Translations under genes and position numbers: made by a program | Shown: one piece after another, positions 8,202 to 16,607 of the stretch | How the letters are laid out: each line of letters starts with the position of its first letter | Numbering within the stretch: the stretch's first letter is position 1 | From: Lachnospiraceae bacterium UBA7076 | GTDB lineage: Bacteria > Bacillota > Clostridia > Lachnospirales > Lachnospiraceae | Assembly: GCA_002493625.1 (NCBI GenBank) | Contig: DKZK01000004.1 | Location: forward strand, 19,572-62,689 | DNA: 43,118 bases | Reading direction: 5' to 3' | Notes under the pieces: model-generated | Told to the model about the DNA's origin: nothing | Databases searched by the model: none | The model's input: only the letters and a program-made list of their open reading frames with translations

Positions 8202-9002
8202 CTATTTTCCCTCCATCCCATACAGCTTCATGGCATTTTCCCATGCTGCGGCATACACGTCGCTGACCGGAATATTCTTTATCCCGGCTATAACCTCCGC
8301 CACATAAGGAATATAAAGTGAACAGTTTCTTTTACCTCTGTACGGCTCAGGCGCAAGATACGGACTGTCCGTCTCAAGCACAATTTTATCCATAGGCAGA
8401 TACTCCACCGTTTCCACAAGCTTTCTTGCATTTTTAAATGTCACAACGCCTCCGATTCCGAAATAAAAGCCCATATCAAGAAATACTTTTGCAAGCTCCT
8501 TCGTATAAGAATAGCAGTGTACCACACCTCCAAGAGCCGCCGCATCTGTCTCCTTCATGACATTTACCGTATCCTCCGCCGCATCCCTGCTGTGAACCAC
8601 AATAGGCAAACTAAGCTTGCGGGCAAGCTCCATCTGCTTTATAAACCATTTCTTCTGCTTTACCTTATCTGCATTGTCATAGTGATAATCAAGTCCGATT
8701 TCTCCTATGGCAACCGTTTTTACATTTGATTTTGCCATCTCCTCAAGCTTTTCAATTGCCCTGCGCTCCCCGCCCTCAAAATTTTCCAGACAGTCAACCT
8801 CAGATGGATGAACGCCTATCGCCCCGTATATAAAAGAATACTTATCCATTAACCGGAGCGTATTTTGCGATGTTTCAATGCTCGCTCCTATATTTACTAT
8901 TTTTTCTATTCCATTTTCCTTCATGGACAGAATAAGCTCATCCCTGTCCCCATCAAATGCCTCATCATCAAAATGCGCATGGGTTTCAAATATTTTATAC
9001 AT
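8202..9002 (-). CDS. TatD-family metal-dependent hydrolase/DNase
   Basis: A 266-residue TIM-barrel hydrolase. Metal ligands are visible: ETHAHFDD at the N-terminus (usual form DTHCHLD), a Glu in GEIGLDYHY, HSRDA, VVHCYS and the Asp of LETDSPYLAPEP. TatD proteins are 3'-5' exonucleases for single-stranded DNA and RNA; YabD/YcfH-type members are the close relatives. The ribosome site GGAGG precedes ATG 9002. First gene of the tatD-rsmA pair. Confidence 0.93.
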   Translation of the reverse strand: MYKIFETHAHFDDEAFDGDRDELILSMKENGIEKIVNIGASIETSQNTLRLMDKYSFIYGAIGVHPSEVDCLENFEGGERRAIEKLEEMAKSNVKTVAIGEIGLDYHYDNADKVKQKKWFIKQMELARKLSLPIVVHSRDAAEDTVNVMKETDAAALGGVVHCYSYTKELAKVFLDMGFYFGIGGVVTFKNARKLVETVEYLPMDKIVLETDSPYLAPEPYRGKRNCSLYIPYVAEVIAGIKNIPVSDVYAAAWENAMKLYGMEGK

Positions 9003-9083
9003 GCTCTACCTCCGCTAAATATACCTATATTCTAATAATGACTTTAAGATTTGTAAATATTTTTGTTATAATTCACATAATCA

Positions 9084-9113
9084 TTGTTGAAATTTACTTA
9101 AAAATTGTATAAA
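9084..9113 (+). promoter_or_regulatory. Candidate promoter for the small chemoreceptor-like gene
   Basis: TATAAA (9108-9113) is preceded by TTGTTG (9084-9089) at 18 bp or TTGAAA (9087-9092) at 15 bp. The expected start would leave a short leader before the GGAGG site of the gene at 9152. The motif match is moderate. Confidence 0.4.
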
Positions 9114-9151
9114 ATGAAAAGTACAAATATTTTGCATCGGAGGTAACTTAT

Positions 9152-9754
9152 ATGTCTATAAATGACTATTTAGATATGGACGCTTTAAATGAGCTTCTTC
9201 AAAAATGGGCAGCTTCCACAAACATGATTTGTGTTGTCCTTGATGATGAAGGTAATTTCCTTTCAAACGTATTGGAATTTTCACGTGATAACATTGAAGC
9301 CTTCAGCGAGGATATAGAAGTAGATGATGTTATTGTAGCATCCATTATCGGCGGTCCGTTGGATGAGGATGAAGACGAGGAAAAGGTCGAGGCGGCAGCC
9401 AGACTTCTTGCATCATCCATTCAAAATCTCCTTGAAGCATCATACCGTAAGATGATTTATACGGAAAAGCTTTCCTCATTTTGCGATGAGATAGATAATG
9501 CTTCAACGCTTATTAAGGAGCTTACAGTTAAATCCCAGGGTCTTAAAAAGATTGAGAACAAGCAGAACATCCTTGCTCTCAATGCTTCCATCGAGGCAGC
9601 GCGCGCAGGAGAGGCAGGCAAAGGCTTTACGGTTGTTGCTCATGAGTTTGGTAAAATGGCGCATGAGTCAGGCGTAATAAACGATTCAATACAAAAAACC
9701 TTAAGAGAGCTTGATACAGCAGTTGAAGGTTTAGGGGAACAGTGTAACGAATAA
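9152..9754 (+). CDS. Small soluble chemoreceptor-like protein: PocR-like N-domain plus a minimal MCP tip
   Basis: A 200-residue protein with no membrane segment. Residues 1-100 (LNELLQKWAASTNMICVVLD, then DEGNF) resemble the opening of a PocR-type ligand-binding domain and contain an acidic DEDEDEEK stretch. Residues about 105-195 form a short MCP signalling hairpin whose tip is clear: QNILALNASIEAARAGEAG at 138-156. That tip contacts CheA and CheW in normal receptors. Here each hairpin arm is only a few heptads long, far shorter than any standard MCP class. The ribosome site GGAGG is strong, and the gene stands alone. It may be a cytosolic array component, a competitor, or a degenerate receptor. 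Confidence 0.78.
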   Translation: MSINDYLDMDALNELLQKWAASTNMICVVLDDEGNFLSNVLEFSRDNIEAFSEDIEVDDVIVASIIGGPLDEDEDEEKVEAAARLLASSIQNLLEASYRKMIYTEKLSSFCDEIDNASTLIKELTVKSQGLKKIENKQNILALNASIEAARAGEAGKGFTVVAHEFGKMAHESGVINDSIQKTLRELDTAVEGLGEQCNE

Positions 9755-9869
9755 TATTTATTAAAATTTTGTGAATTAGTTTTCACATTGAAAACATATT
9801 TTAGACACAATTCGATGTTATATTACATATTGTAAGAGCTTTTCATATATTTGAATCCTCTCTCCCCTC

Positions 9870-9920
9870 AAACAAGTGATGATGTTTTTCTCCCCGAAAT
9901 GATTCATCACTTGTTTTTTA
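9870..9920. terminator. Bidirectional terminator between the chemoreceptor-like gene and the MATE gene
   Basis: AAACAAGTGATGA (9870-9882) pairs with TCATCACTTGTTT (9904-9916) and is followed by a T-rich run on the plus strand and by A/T-rich sequence on the minus side. The right arm overlaps the stop codon of the convergent MATE gene. Confidence 0.8.
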
Positions 9921-11261
9921 TTTTTCATTTACCAGTCTGTACTTATTCATATTTCTATGGTAAAAGAAAACCGAAATAAACATGGCAACCGTCCAGCCGA
10001 CAGGCCATGCACACCATATACCTACGGCTGATTTTGTCTGGTCCGAAAGAATAAATGCCAGAACAACACGCAAAAGCAAATCCGTAAAGGTAGCAATCAT
10101 GAACTGACGCATGGAGCTAATCCCCCGAAGTATGCCATCCGCAACCAGTTTAACCGAAACGACAAAATAAAACGGCGACAATATCCATAAAAATTGTCTT
10201 CCGGTCAGCAATGCCGGAGCAGCATTTTCTTCCATAAATAAAAGAAGAAGATATTTTCCAAAAAATATGTAAACAATACAAAACGGAACGCACAGGCACC
10301 ATACCAGTTTAATTCCCGCACGAAATCCTTTTTTTATCCTCTGAATTTCATTTGCGCCAAAATTCTGCGCCGTAAAATTGGAAATTCCATTGCCAATTGT
10401 CGTAAATGATGTGATAACCATGTTATTTAATTTTACGGCGGCAGAATAGCCAGCCATCACAGAAGCTCCAAAACCATTAATGACGCTTTGAATTAAAATA
10501 TTTCCCACCGATATAAAGCTCTGCTGCAAAATACTCGGAATGGCAATCACCATAATTTTTTTCAGAATTCCCCCGCTGAATAATGACACTTTTCCCTGAA
10601 CCTCAATTTTTTTGAGCCGCCTCCACACGGCAATTACAACTAAGACACAGCTTATACCCTGACATAAGAAGGTTGCCCATGCAACGCCTGCCACCCCCAT
10701 GTCAAATACTTTTACAAATAAAATATCAACTGCAATATTTGATACTGAGGATACTGCCAGAAAATAAAAAGGGGTTTTGGAATCACCTAATGCAGAAAAA
10801 ATTCCGGTTGCAATATTATAGAAAAATACAAACGGCAGTCCCCACACATAAATATCCAGATATAATTTTGAATCTGAAAAAACCTCCTCCGGAGTTTGAA
10901 TCAGACGCAGCAACGGACTACAGCCATAAATACCGACGCACATTAACACAAAACAACAGACAGCACTGAAAATGCAGGCTGTTGATACTGCCGTTTTCAG
11001 TCTGCCATATTCGTGTGCGCCAAATAATTGTGAAACAATGACGGAGCAGCCCATGTTACATCCAAATGCAAAGGCAATAAAAATCAATGTAATTTCATAG
11101 CTGTTTCCAACAGCCGCCAATGCGTTTTCTCCAATAAATTTACCTGCCACCAGGCTGTCTGCAATGTTGTACATCTGCTGAAAAATTACACTTCCGAACA
11201 GCGGAAGACAGAAATTCCATAGTACCGTTTCCGGTTTTCCAACCGTCAAGTCCTTATTCAT
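9918..11261 (-). CDS. MATE-family multidrug/toxin efflux transporter
   Basis: A 447-residue polytopic membrane protein with about twelve hydrophobic segments in two homologous halves. The opening is characteristic of MATE proteins in Clostridia (DLTVGKPETVLWNFCLPL, then MYNIADSLVAGKFIG). MATE proteins export cationic or aromatic compounds in exchange for Na+ or H+. The substrate is not predictable. It is transcribed divergently from a LysR-type regulator with a 141-bp shared region, so that regulator is the likely controller. AAGGGA precedes ATG 11261. Confidence 0.93.
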   Translation of the reverse strand: MNKDLTVGKPETVLWNFCLPLFGSVIFQQMYNIADSLVAGKFIGENALAAVGNSYEITLIFIAFAFGCNMGCSVIVSQLFGAHEYGRLKTAVSTACIFSAVCCFVLMCVGIYGCSPLLRLIQTPEEVFSDSKLYLDIYVWGLPFVFFYNIATGIFSALGDSKTPFYFLAVSSVSNIAVDILFVKVFDMGVAGVAWATFLCQGISCVLVVIAVWRRLKKIEVQGKVSLFSGGILKKIMVIAIPSILQQSFISVGNILIQSVINGFGASVMAGYSAAVKLNNMVITSFTTIGNGISNFTAQNFGANEIQRIKKGFRAGIKLVWCLCVPFCIVYIFFGKYLLLLFMEENAAPALLTGRQFLWILSPFYFVVSVKLVADGILRGISSMRQFMIATFTDLLLRVVLAFILSDQTKSAVGIWCAWPVGWTVAMFISVFFYHRNMNKYRLVNEK

Positions 11262-11317
11262 AAAATCAAATCCCTTCCATGTAGAATGGATATTTACAAT
11301 CCATTTCCTGTATTCAT

Positions 11318-11350
11318 TTTACATCTTTCCGAAAGTGTATTATAATACGC
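11318..11350 (+). promoter_or_regulatory. LysR gene promoter with a palindromic -10 region
   Basis: TTTACA (11318-11323), a 17-bp spacer and TATAAT (11341-11346) form a near-consensus promoter toward the LysR gene. The -10 lies in the perfect palindrome GTATTATAATAC (11337-11348), which also gives a TATAAT on the minus strand toward the MATE gene. A regulator bound here could switch both directions. Confidence 0.6.
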
Positions 11351-11402
11351 TTTATGAAATACTAAAAATATATATTATACATTGGAGTAATATCAAAACT
11401 AT

Positions 11403-12332
11403 ATGGATATAAATTTTGAATATTATAAAATTTTTTATTATGTTGCTAAATACGGAAATATAACGAAAGCAGCCACTGCGCTTGGAAGTAATCAGCCAAA
11501 TGTAACGCGAATCATGAAATTGCTGGAAGCTCAGTTGAACTGCAAATTATTTACCCGCGAGTCACGGGGCATCAGTCTGACAGAGGAAGGAAAACTGCTC
11601 TATTCCCATGTTGAAATTGCATACAGACATTTATTAAATGCGCAGGAGGAAATTTGCAGACAAAACTCACACAGAGGCGGTACTGTGGAGATAGGCGCAA
11701 CCGAAACAGCCCTGTATCTTTTTTTGTTAAATATATTCCATGATTTTAAACAGGAATATCCTGCAATCAGAATCAAAATTCACAATCACTCAACACCGGA
11801 AACTATGAAACAGCTTGCCAGTGGTAAATTGGATTTTGCAGTAATCACAACTCCCTTTGAAATTCCCAAAACATTTTCCTGCCTGAATGTCATGGAATTT
11901 GAAGAAATACTGGTAGGGGGAACCCAATACTTAAACTTGTCGAAAGGCTTGCTGGAACCGGCGGACATTAAAAATTATTCATGGATTGGATTAGGCAGAG
12001 GAAGCGCAACTTATAATTTCTATAAAGATTTTTTTATAGCGCACAAAGTAGATCTGGAACCAAATATGGAAGTTGCAACAGCCGGTCTTATGCTCCCCAT
12101 GATTGAAAACAATTTAGGAATCGGGTTTGTTCCCAAAAAAATGGCATCCCCCTTACTAAATGAAAAGAAGCTGGTACAGATACAGCTTAATTGTGATATT
12201 CCAAAGCGCTCCATACAAATTGTTTCAGATAAAGGGCGTGGAAAAAGCCTTGCGGCAGATACATTTTATAAATTTATGAAAAACAAGTGCGCCATATGTC
12301 CCCTTTACAACATCGGTTTTTTTGAGCTATAA
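11403..12332 (+). CDS. LysR-family transcriptional regulator
   Basis: A 309-residue protein with the N-terminal winged helix-turn-helix of LysR proteins (NITKAATALGSNQPNVTRIM, then KLFTRESRGISLTEEGK) and a C-terminal periplasmic-binding-like effector domain. LysR regulators usually bind their own upstream region and activate the divergent gene, here the MATE exporter. The GGAG at about 11384 is 15 nt from ATG 11403, wider than usual, so translation may be modest. The effector is unknown. Confidence 0.92.
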   Translation: MDINFEYYKIFYYVAKYGNITKAATALGSNQPNVTRIMKLLEAQLNCKLFTRESRGISLTEEGKLLYSHVEIAYRHLLNAQEEICRQNSHRGGTVEIGATETALYLFLLNIFHDFKQEYPAIRIKIHNHSTPETMKQLASGKLDFAVITTPFEIPKTFSCLNVMEFEEILVGGTQYLNLSKGLLEPADIKNYSWIGLGRGSATYNFYKDFFIAHKVDLEPNMEVATAGLMLPMIENNLGIGFVPKKMASPLLNEKKLVQIQLNCDIPKRSIQIVSDKGRGKSLAADTFYKFMKNKCAICPLYNIGFFEL

Positions 12333-12392
12333 TTATGGAAATATTTATGACATTTATAACGTCTATGATGTTCAAATTCAGGAGGTAACTAC

Positions 12393-13580
12393 ATGATTAA
12401 CCCGCTATACAAGGAAATGACAGGCAAGGGCTCTGTCATAAGACAATTTTTTACTTATGCAAATCAACGTGCAGCAGAAATCGGCGCTGATAATGTTTTT
12501 AATTTTTCAATCGGCAACCCTTCCGTTCCAACACCCGAAGCCTTTACCGATTACATGATTGAACTGCTTAAGACAAAGGATCCCGTTTCGCTTCACGGGT
12601 ACAGCCCTTCCCTTGGAATAGACTCCACAAGAAAAGCAATTGCCGAATCCTTAAACAGGCGTTTCGGCATGAATTATACAATGGACGAAATATTTATGAC
12701 AACGGGAGCGGCAGGGGCTATCGCCCATGCGGTACGATGCGTGGTTACGGACGGGGATGAGGTTCTTACCTTTGCTCCGTATTTCCCTGAGTATGTCCCT
12801 TATATAGAGGGCACAGGCGCAAAATTAACAATCGTTCCTGCCGATACGGAAAGCTTTCAGATAAACTTTGATGAATTTGAAAAAGCCCTCAACAAAAATG
12901 TTCAGGCTGTTCTCATCAATTCACCAAACAATCCTTCGGGTATCGTTTATTCAACAGCTACGATTAAAAGGCTCGCGGACATATTAAACGAAAAGCAGAA
13001 GGAGTACGGACATGACATATATCTTATATCAGATGAACCGTACAGGGAAATTATTTTCAAAGGAACGGACGCACCATTTGTATCAGCATTTTATGACAAC
13101 AGCATCTGCTGCTATTCCTTCAGCAAATCCATTTCCCTTCCCGGTGAAAGAATCGGTTACGTTGCGGTAAATCCTGCATGTAAGGATGCAAAGCTCATTA
13201 TACAGATGTGCGGTCAGATTTCACGCTTCACGGGACATAACTGCCCGCCGTCCATTATACAGCTTGCAGTGGAAAAGGTTCTTGACACGACAAGCGACCT
13301 CAGCATATATGAGGAAAACAAAAATATTCTTTACAGGGAGCTTACGCGAATCGGCTATCACGTTGTAGAGCCGGGCGGCACATTTTATATGTTCCCGCGC
13401 TCCCTTACAGAGGATGCCAATGCGTTTTGCTGGAGGGCGGCAAAGGAGCTTGAACTTATTCTGGTACCCGGCGACAGCTTTCACTGTCCGGGACATTTCA
13501 GAATATCCTACTGTGTCACAACCGACATGGTGGAACGCGCGATTCCTTTATTTGAAAAGCTTTATAAGATGTATGAATAA
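12393..13580 (+). CDS. Class I/II PLP-dependent aminotransferase
   Basis: A 395-residue fold-type I PLP enzyme. The substrate/cofactor loop INSPNNPSGIVY, the SDEPYREI segment and the cofactor lysine K245 in YSFSKSISLPGERIGY are present, with the C-terminal Arg region (FRISYC) for the substrate carboxylate. It belongs with aspartate/branched aminotransferase-like proteins of Clostridia; the amino donor cannot be fixed from sequence. CAGGAGG precedes ATG 12393 at good spacing. It follows the LysR gene by 60 bp on the same strand and may share its transcript. Confidence 0.9.
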   Translation: MINPLYKEMTGKGSVIRQFFTYANQRAAEIGADNVFNFSIGNPSVPTPEAFTDYMIELLKTKDPVSLHGYSPSLGIDSTRKAIAESLNRRFGMNYTMDEIFMTTGAAGAIAHAVRCVVTDGDEVLTFAPYFPEYVPYIEGTGAKLTIVPADTESFQINFDEFEKALNKNVQAVLINSPNNPSGIVYSTATIKRLADILNEKQKEYGHDIYLISDEPYREIIFKGTDAPFVSAFYDNSICCYSFSKSISLPGERIGYVAVNPACKDAKLIIQMCGQISRFTGHNCPPSIIQLAVEKVLDTTSDLSIYEENKNILYRELTRIGYHVVEPGGTFYMFPRSLTEDANAFCWRAAKELELILVPGDSFHCPGHFRISYCVTTDMVERAIPLFEKLYKMYE

Positions 13581-13584
13581 ATTG

Positions 13585-13613
13585 TTGTGTTTTATGTGTA
13601 TATTTTGTATAAT
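13585..13613 (+). promoter_or_regulatory. Candidate promoter for malQ
   Basis: TATAAT (13608-13613) is preceded at 17 bp by a weak -35, TTGTGT (13585-13590). It lies in the 75-bp gap between the aminotransferase gene and malQ, which suggests malQ and the genes after it have their own start. Confidence 0.5.
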
Positions 13614-13655
13614 GGAGATTAGTGTGTTGATAAGTATTCTTAGGAGGAAATTTAA

Positions 13656-15188
13656 ATGTTATCCAATAACAGCGCCGGAAAAAAGCCAAAAAAATATACC
13701 GGCATACTATTGCATCCGGTCTCCCTTCCCGGACCCTACGGAATTGGCGAGCTTGGTGACAGTGCTTACAGATTTATAGATTTTCTTGAACGCTCAGGTT
13801 TAAATACATGGCAGGTTCTGCCCCTTGGACATACGGGCTTTGGCGATTCGCCATACCAGCCTTTCTCTGCCTTTGCAGGACAGCCGCTTATCATAAGCCT
13901 TGACCATTTAAAAAAGCTTAAGCTTCTTGTAAATTCTGACTTTCAGGATATGCCCCACTGGAATCCTGAACAGATAAGCTACGGCGACCTGATTGAATTT
14001 AAAACAAGGCTTTTAAAGCTTGCATATGAGCGTTTTACAGATGAAAATTACTCAGACGATTTTTCCGGAAGCGATGAACTGATGGAAAAATACAATGATT
14101 TTTGTGAAAATTCCTGCTGGCTTGAGGATTATGCCCTCTTTATGGCAGGCAAGGATTACCACGAGGGAGCCCCTTGGTATATGTGGGAGGATAACCTTAA
14201 AAAGCCAACCAAAAAACAAAAAGCAGCGTGGATTAATAAGCTTTCCAAGGAAATGGGCTATTACAAATTTATACAGTTTTTGTTTTTTACCGAATGGACT
14301 GCTCTTAAAAAATATGCAAATGACAAGGATATTTCCATTATCGGGGACATTCCTATCTTTATGGCATGGGACAGCGTTGACGTTTGGGCGAACCAGAACC
14401 TGTTTCTTCTTGAAAAGGACGGCTACCCTACTGTTGTCGCAGGCGTTCCGCCTGACTACTTTTCAGCTACGGGACAGCTTTGGGGAAATCCTTTATACAA
14501 TTGGAAAAAACATACGGAAACCGGCTACGAATGGTGGCTCAACCGAATACGCCACCAGCTTACCCTGTCTGATTTCTTAAGAATTGACCATTTCAGGGGC
14601 TTTGACAAGTTCTGGGCTGTACCTTATGGTGAGGAAACCGCCATGAACGGTGAGTGGATTTCCGCTCCGGGCATAAACTTCTTTACGCACCTTGAAGCAA
14701 CATTAGGCTACCATCTTCCTATAATAGCGGAGGATTTAGGCGAAATTGACGATTCGGTTATCGAGCTGCGTGACAAATTTGGTTTTCCGGGCATGAAGAT
14801 TCTCCAGTTTGCCTTTGAAAATCCAAATGAAAATGATTTCCTTCCTCATAACTTTGTCAGAAACTGTGTCTGCTATACGGGCACACACGATAATGACACT
14901 ACGCTTGGCTGGTATAATCATGCATTTGAAGCATCAAGGGATAAGCTGAGGAGATATTTTTCCACTGACGGCTGTGATATATGCTGGATACTCATAAGAG
15001 CCTGCTTTGGCTCTGTTGCAAATATGGCAATTGTTCCGATGCAGGATGTCCTTTGTCTCGATTCATGGGCGAGATTTAATACCCCCGGCGTTGCGGAAGG
15101 TAATTGGGCATGGCGATATAAGGAGGAGGCTTTAACAAAGGCACTCGAGGCGCGTCTCTATGAGACATGTAAAATGTTTGGAAGGTAA
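13656..15188 (+). CDS. malQ: MalQ, 4-alpha-glucanotransferase (amylomaltase)
   Basis: A 510-residue GH77 enzyme that transfers alpha-1,4-glucan segments between maltooligosaccharides or to glucose, a cytosolic step in maltodextrin and glycogen turnover. The family landmarks are present: WQVLPLGHTGFGDSPYQ near the N-terminus, GDIPIFMAWDSVDVW, the nucleophile D311 in RIDHFRGFDKFW, the acid/base E359 in IIAEDLGEI and THDNDTTLGW. Length is normal. AGGAGG precedes ATG 13656. Its last codons form the first copy of a 41-bp tandem repeat. Confidence 0.96.
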   Translation: MLSNNSAGKKPKKYTGILLHPVSLPGPYGIGELGDSAYRFIDFLERSGLNTWQVLPLGHTGFGDSPYQPFSAFAGQPLIISLDHLKKLKLLVNSDFQDMPHWNPEQISYGDLIEFKTRLLKLAYERFTDENYSDDFSGSDELMEKYNDFCENSCWLEDYALFMAGKDYHEGAPWYMWEDNLKKPTKKQKAAWINKLSKEMGYYKFIQFLFFTEWTALKKYANDKDISIIGDIPIFMAWDSVDVWANQNLFLLEKDGYPTVVAGVPPDYFSATGQLWGNPLYNWKKHTETGYEWWLNRIRHQLTLSDFLRIDHFRGFDKFWAVPYGEETAMNGEWISAPGINFFTHLEATLGYHLPIIAEDLGEIDDSVIELRDKFGFPGMKILQFAFENPNENDFLPHNFVRNCVCYTGTHDNDTTLGWYNHAFEASRDKLRRYFSTDGCDICWILIRACFGSVANMAIVPMQDVLCLDSWARFNTPGVAEGNWAWRYKEEALTKALEARLYETCKMFGR

Positions 15189-15282
15189 CTTGCATGCAAT
15201 ATGGGATTTGCAAAATGTTTGGAAGATAACATGCACGCAATATGAGACATGCAAAATGTTTGGAGGGTAACATACATGAAAA
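15160..15282 (+). repeat. Three tandem 41-bp repeats across the malQ end and the plsC start
   Basis: Copies begin at 15160, 15201 and 15242. Each has ATGRGAYWTG, then AAAATGTTTGGA, then a TAACNTRCA segment. Copy 1 encodes the malQ C-terminus, copy 2 is intergenic, and copy 3 supplies the GGAGGG ribosome site (15262-15267) and start of the next gene. Each copy holds a TTGGARG sequence similar to a ribosome site, but only the third has the full GGAGGG followed by an ATG. Confidence 0.9.
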
Positions 15283-15998
15283 CTGTAGGAGTATTCGTAA
15301 TACTTATGCTGGCGCTGTTTTTTTCCCTGCCGTATCATCTGTATTTAAAAAAGTTATGGCAGAAAAATCCGGAAAAGTCATGGAAAAAAAGCCGGAAATA
15401 TGTTTCAGGCTTCTTTAAAACAGAGCTTAAGATAGCCGGCTGTAAACCTGAAATAAGAGGAAAAGAAAATATACCCGACGGTCCCGTGCTTTATGTTGGA
15501 AATCACCGAAGCTATTTTGACATTCTCATTTACCACGAAGCTATCGGCAAGCCTGTAGGCTTTATTGCAAAGGCAGAGATGCGGAAAATCCCCCTGCTTC
15601 CTCTCTACATGGACGACATTGGTTGCCTTTTCCTTGAGAGGGACAACATAAAACAGGGACTTGAAACAATAAACCGCGGAGCTGAATTTTTAAAAATGGG
15701 ACATTCCATGATTTTGTTCCCTGAGGGACACAGAAATCAGGGCGAGGAGTTTCTTCCTTTTAAGGAGGGCGGCTACAAAATGGCTGAAAAAGCAAAATGC
15801 CCGATTGTTCCCGTTGCAATTTCAGGTTCGGATTTACTCCTTGAATCTGCGCCAAAAAAACATGTGCGCAAAGGAAAGGTTATAATAGAATTTGGCAAAC
15901 CATTAGACCCTTCATCGCTTCCCCCGAAGGAAAGAAAGGCGCTACTTGCCACTCTGCCTGACATAATACGGGGAATGAAGGATACACATGAAATATAA
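15276..15998 (+). CDS. plsC: 1-acyl-sn-glycerol-3-phosphate acyltransferase (PlsC family)
   Basis: A 240-residue acyltransferase that makes phosphatidic acid from lysophosphatidic acid at the membrane. The catalytic motif NHRSYFD is at 76-82, the phosphate-binding FPEGHRNQGE begins near 148, and PIVPVAISGS follows. One hydrophobic N-terminal segment (about 5-22) anchors the protein. The start ATG 15276 is set by GGAGGG 8 nt upstream; an earlier ATG at 15249 has no site. The family also includes acyltransferases for other glycerolipids, so the exact acceptor is likely but not certain. Confidence 0.88.
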   Translation: MKTVGVFVILMLALFFSLPYHLYLKKLWQKNPEKSWKKSRKYVSGFFKTELKIAGCKPEIRGKENIPDGPVLYVGNHRSYFDILIYHEAIGKPVGFIAKAEMRKIPLLPLYMDDIGCLFLERDNIKQGLETINRGAEFLKMGHSMILFPEGHRNQGEEFLPFKEGGYKMAEKAKCPIVPVAISGSDLLLESAPKKHVRKGKVIIEFGKPLDPSSLPPKERKALLATLPDIIRGMKDTHEI

Positions 15999-16016
15999 AA
16001 AAGGAGGTAACACCAT

Positions 16017-16607
16017 ATGCCTTGGTGGGGAATAGTTCTTATTGTATTAGCCGTAGCTTTTATCCTTCTCTTTGTTCTTTACAAAGTAGGTGACAAGCTG
16101 CAACAGAAACAGTTGGCTCAGAAGGAGCAGATTGCAGATGCCGCACAGCCTGCAACCATGCTTATTATAGATAAAAAAATAATGCCTTTGAAGGACGCCG
16201 GTCTTCCGAAAATGGTTATGGAGCAGACGCCTAAGAGATACCAGAAAGCAAAGCTTCCTATCGTTAAGGCTAAGGTTGGTCCTCAGATTATGAACTTCAT
16301 CTGTGACGATGCAATCTTTGATGACGTTCAGGTTAAGACTGAGGTTAAGGCAATGATTAGCGGTATATACATAATAAGTGTTAAAAATGTCCGTGGAAAG
16401 AAAAATCAGGCTGTTGCGGAAGAAGAAAACGGAAAGAAGAAAAAGAAGAGCTTCCGGACAAAAATGGCTGCAAAACAGGCAGAATACCAGAAGCAGTTAA
16501 ATGACGAGCTGCTTGCCAGAAAGCAGAACAAGGCAAAGGAAAAATCAAAGGAAGATATTAAGAAAGAAAGAGAGCGGGCGAAAAAAATAAAAGATGCAAT
16601 CAAATAA
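16017..16607 (+). CDS. Conserved-looking membrane-anchored protein with a basic coiled-coil tail
   Basis: A 196-residue protein with one N-terminal membrane helix (about 4-22), a middle domain of about 80 residues (VKAKVGPQIMNFICDDAIFD is the most distinctive stretch) and a C-terminal tail very rich in Lys, Glu and Gln that should be a charged helix. The orientation suggests a single-pass anchor with a large cytosolic part. I do not recognise the family. AAGGAGG precedes ATG 16017, and its end overlaps the next gene by 14 bp. It sits between an acyltransferase and a membrane protease, so a membrane-linked role is plausible. Confidence 0.75.
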   Translation: MPWWGIVLIVLAVAFILLFVLYKVGDKLQQKQLAQKEQIADAAQPATMLIIDKKIMPLKDAGLPKMVMEQTPKRYQKAKLPIVKAKVGPQIMNFICDDAIFDDVQVKTEVKAMISGIYIISVKNVRGKKNQAVAEEENGKKKKKSFRTKMAAKQAEYQKQLNDELLARKQNKAKEKSKEDIKKERERAKKIKDAIK

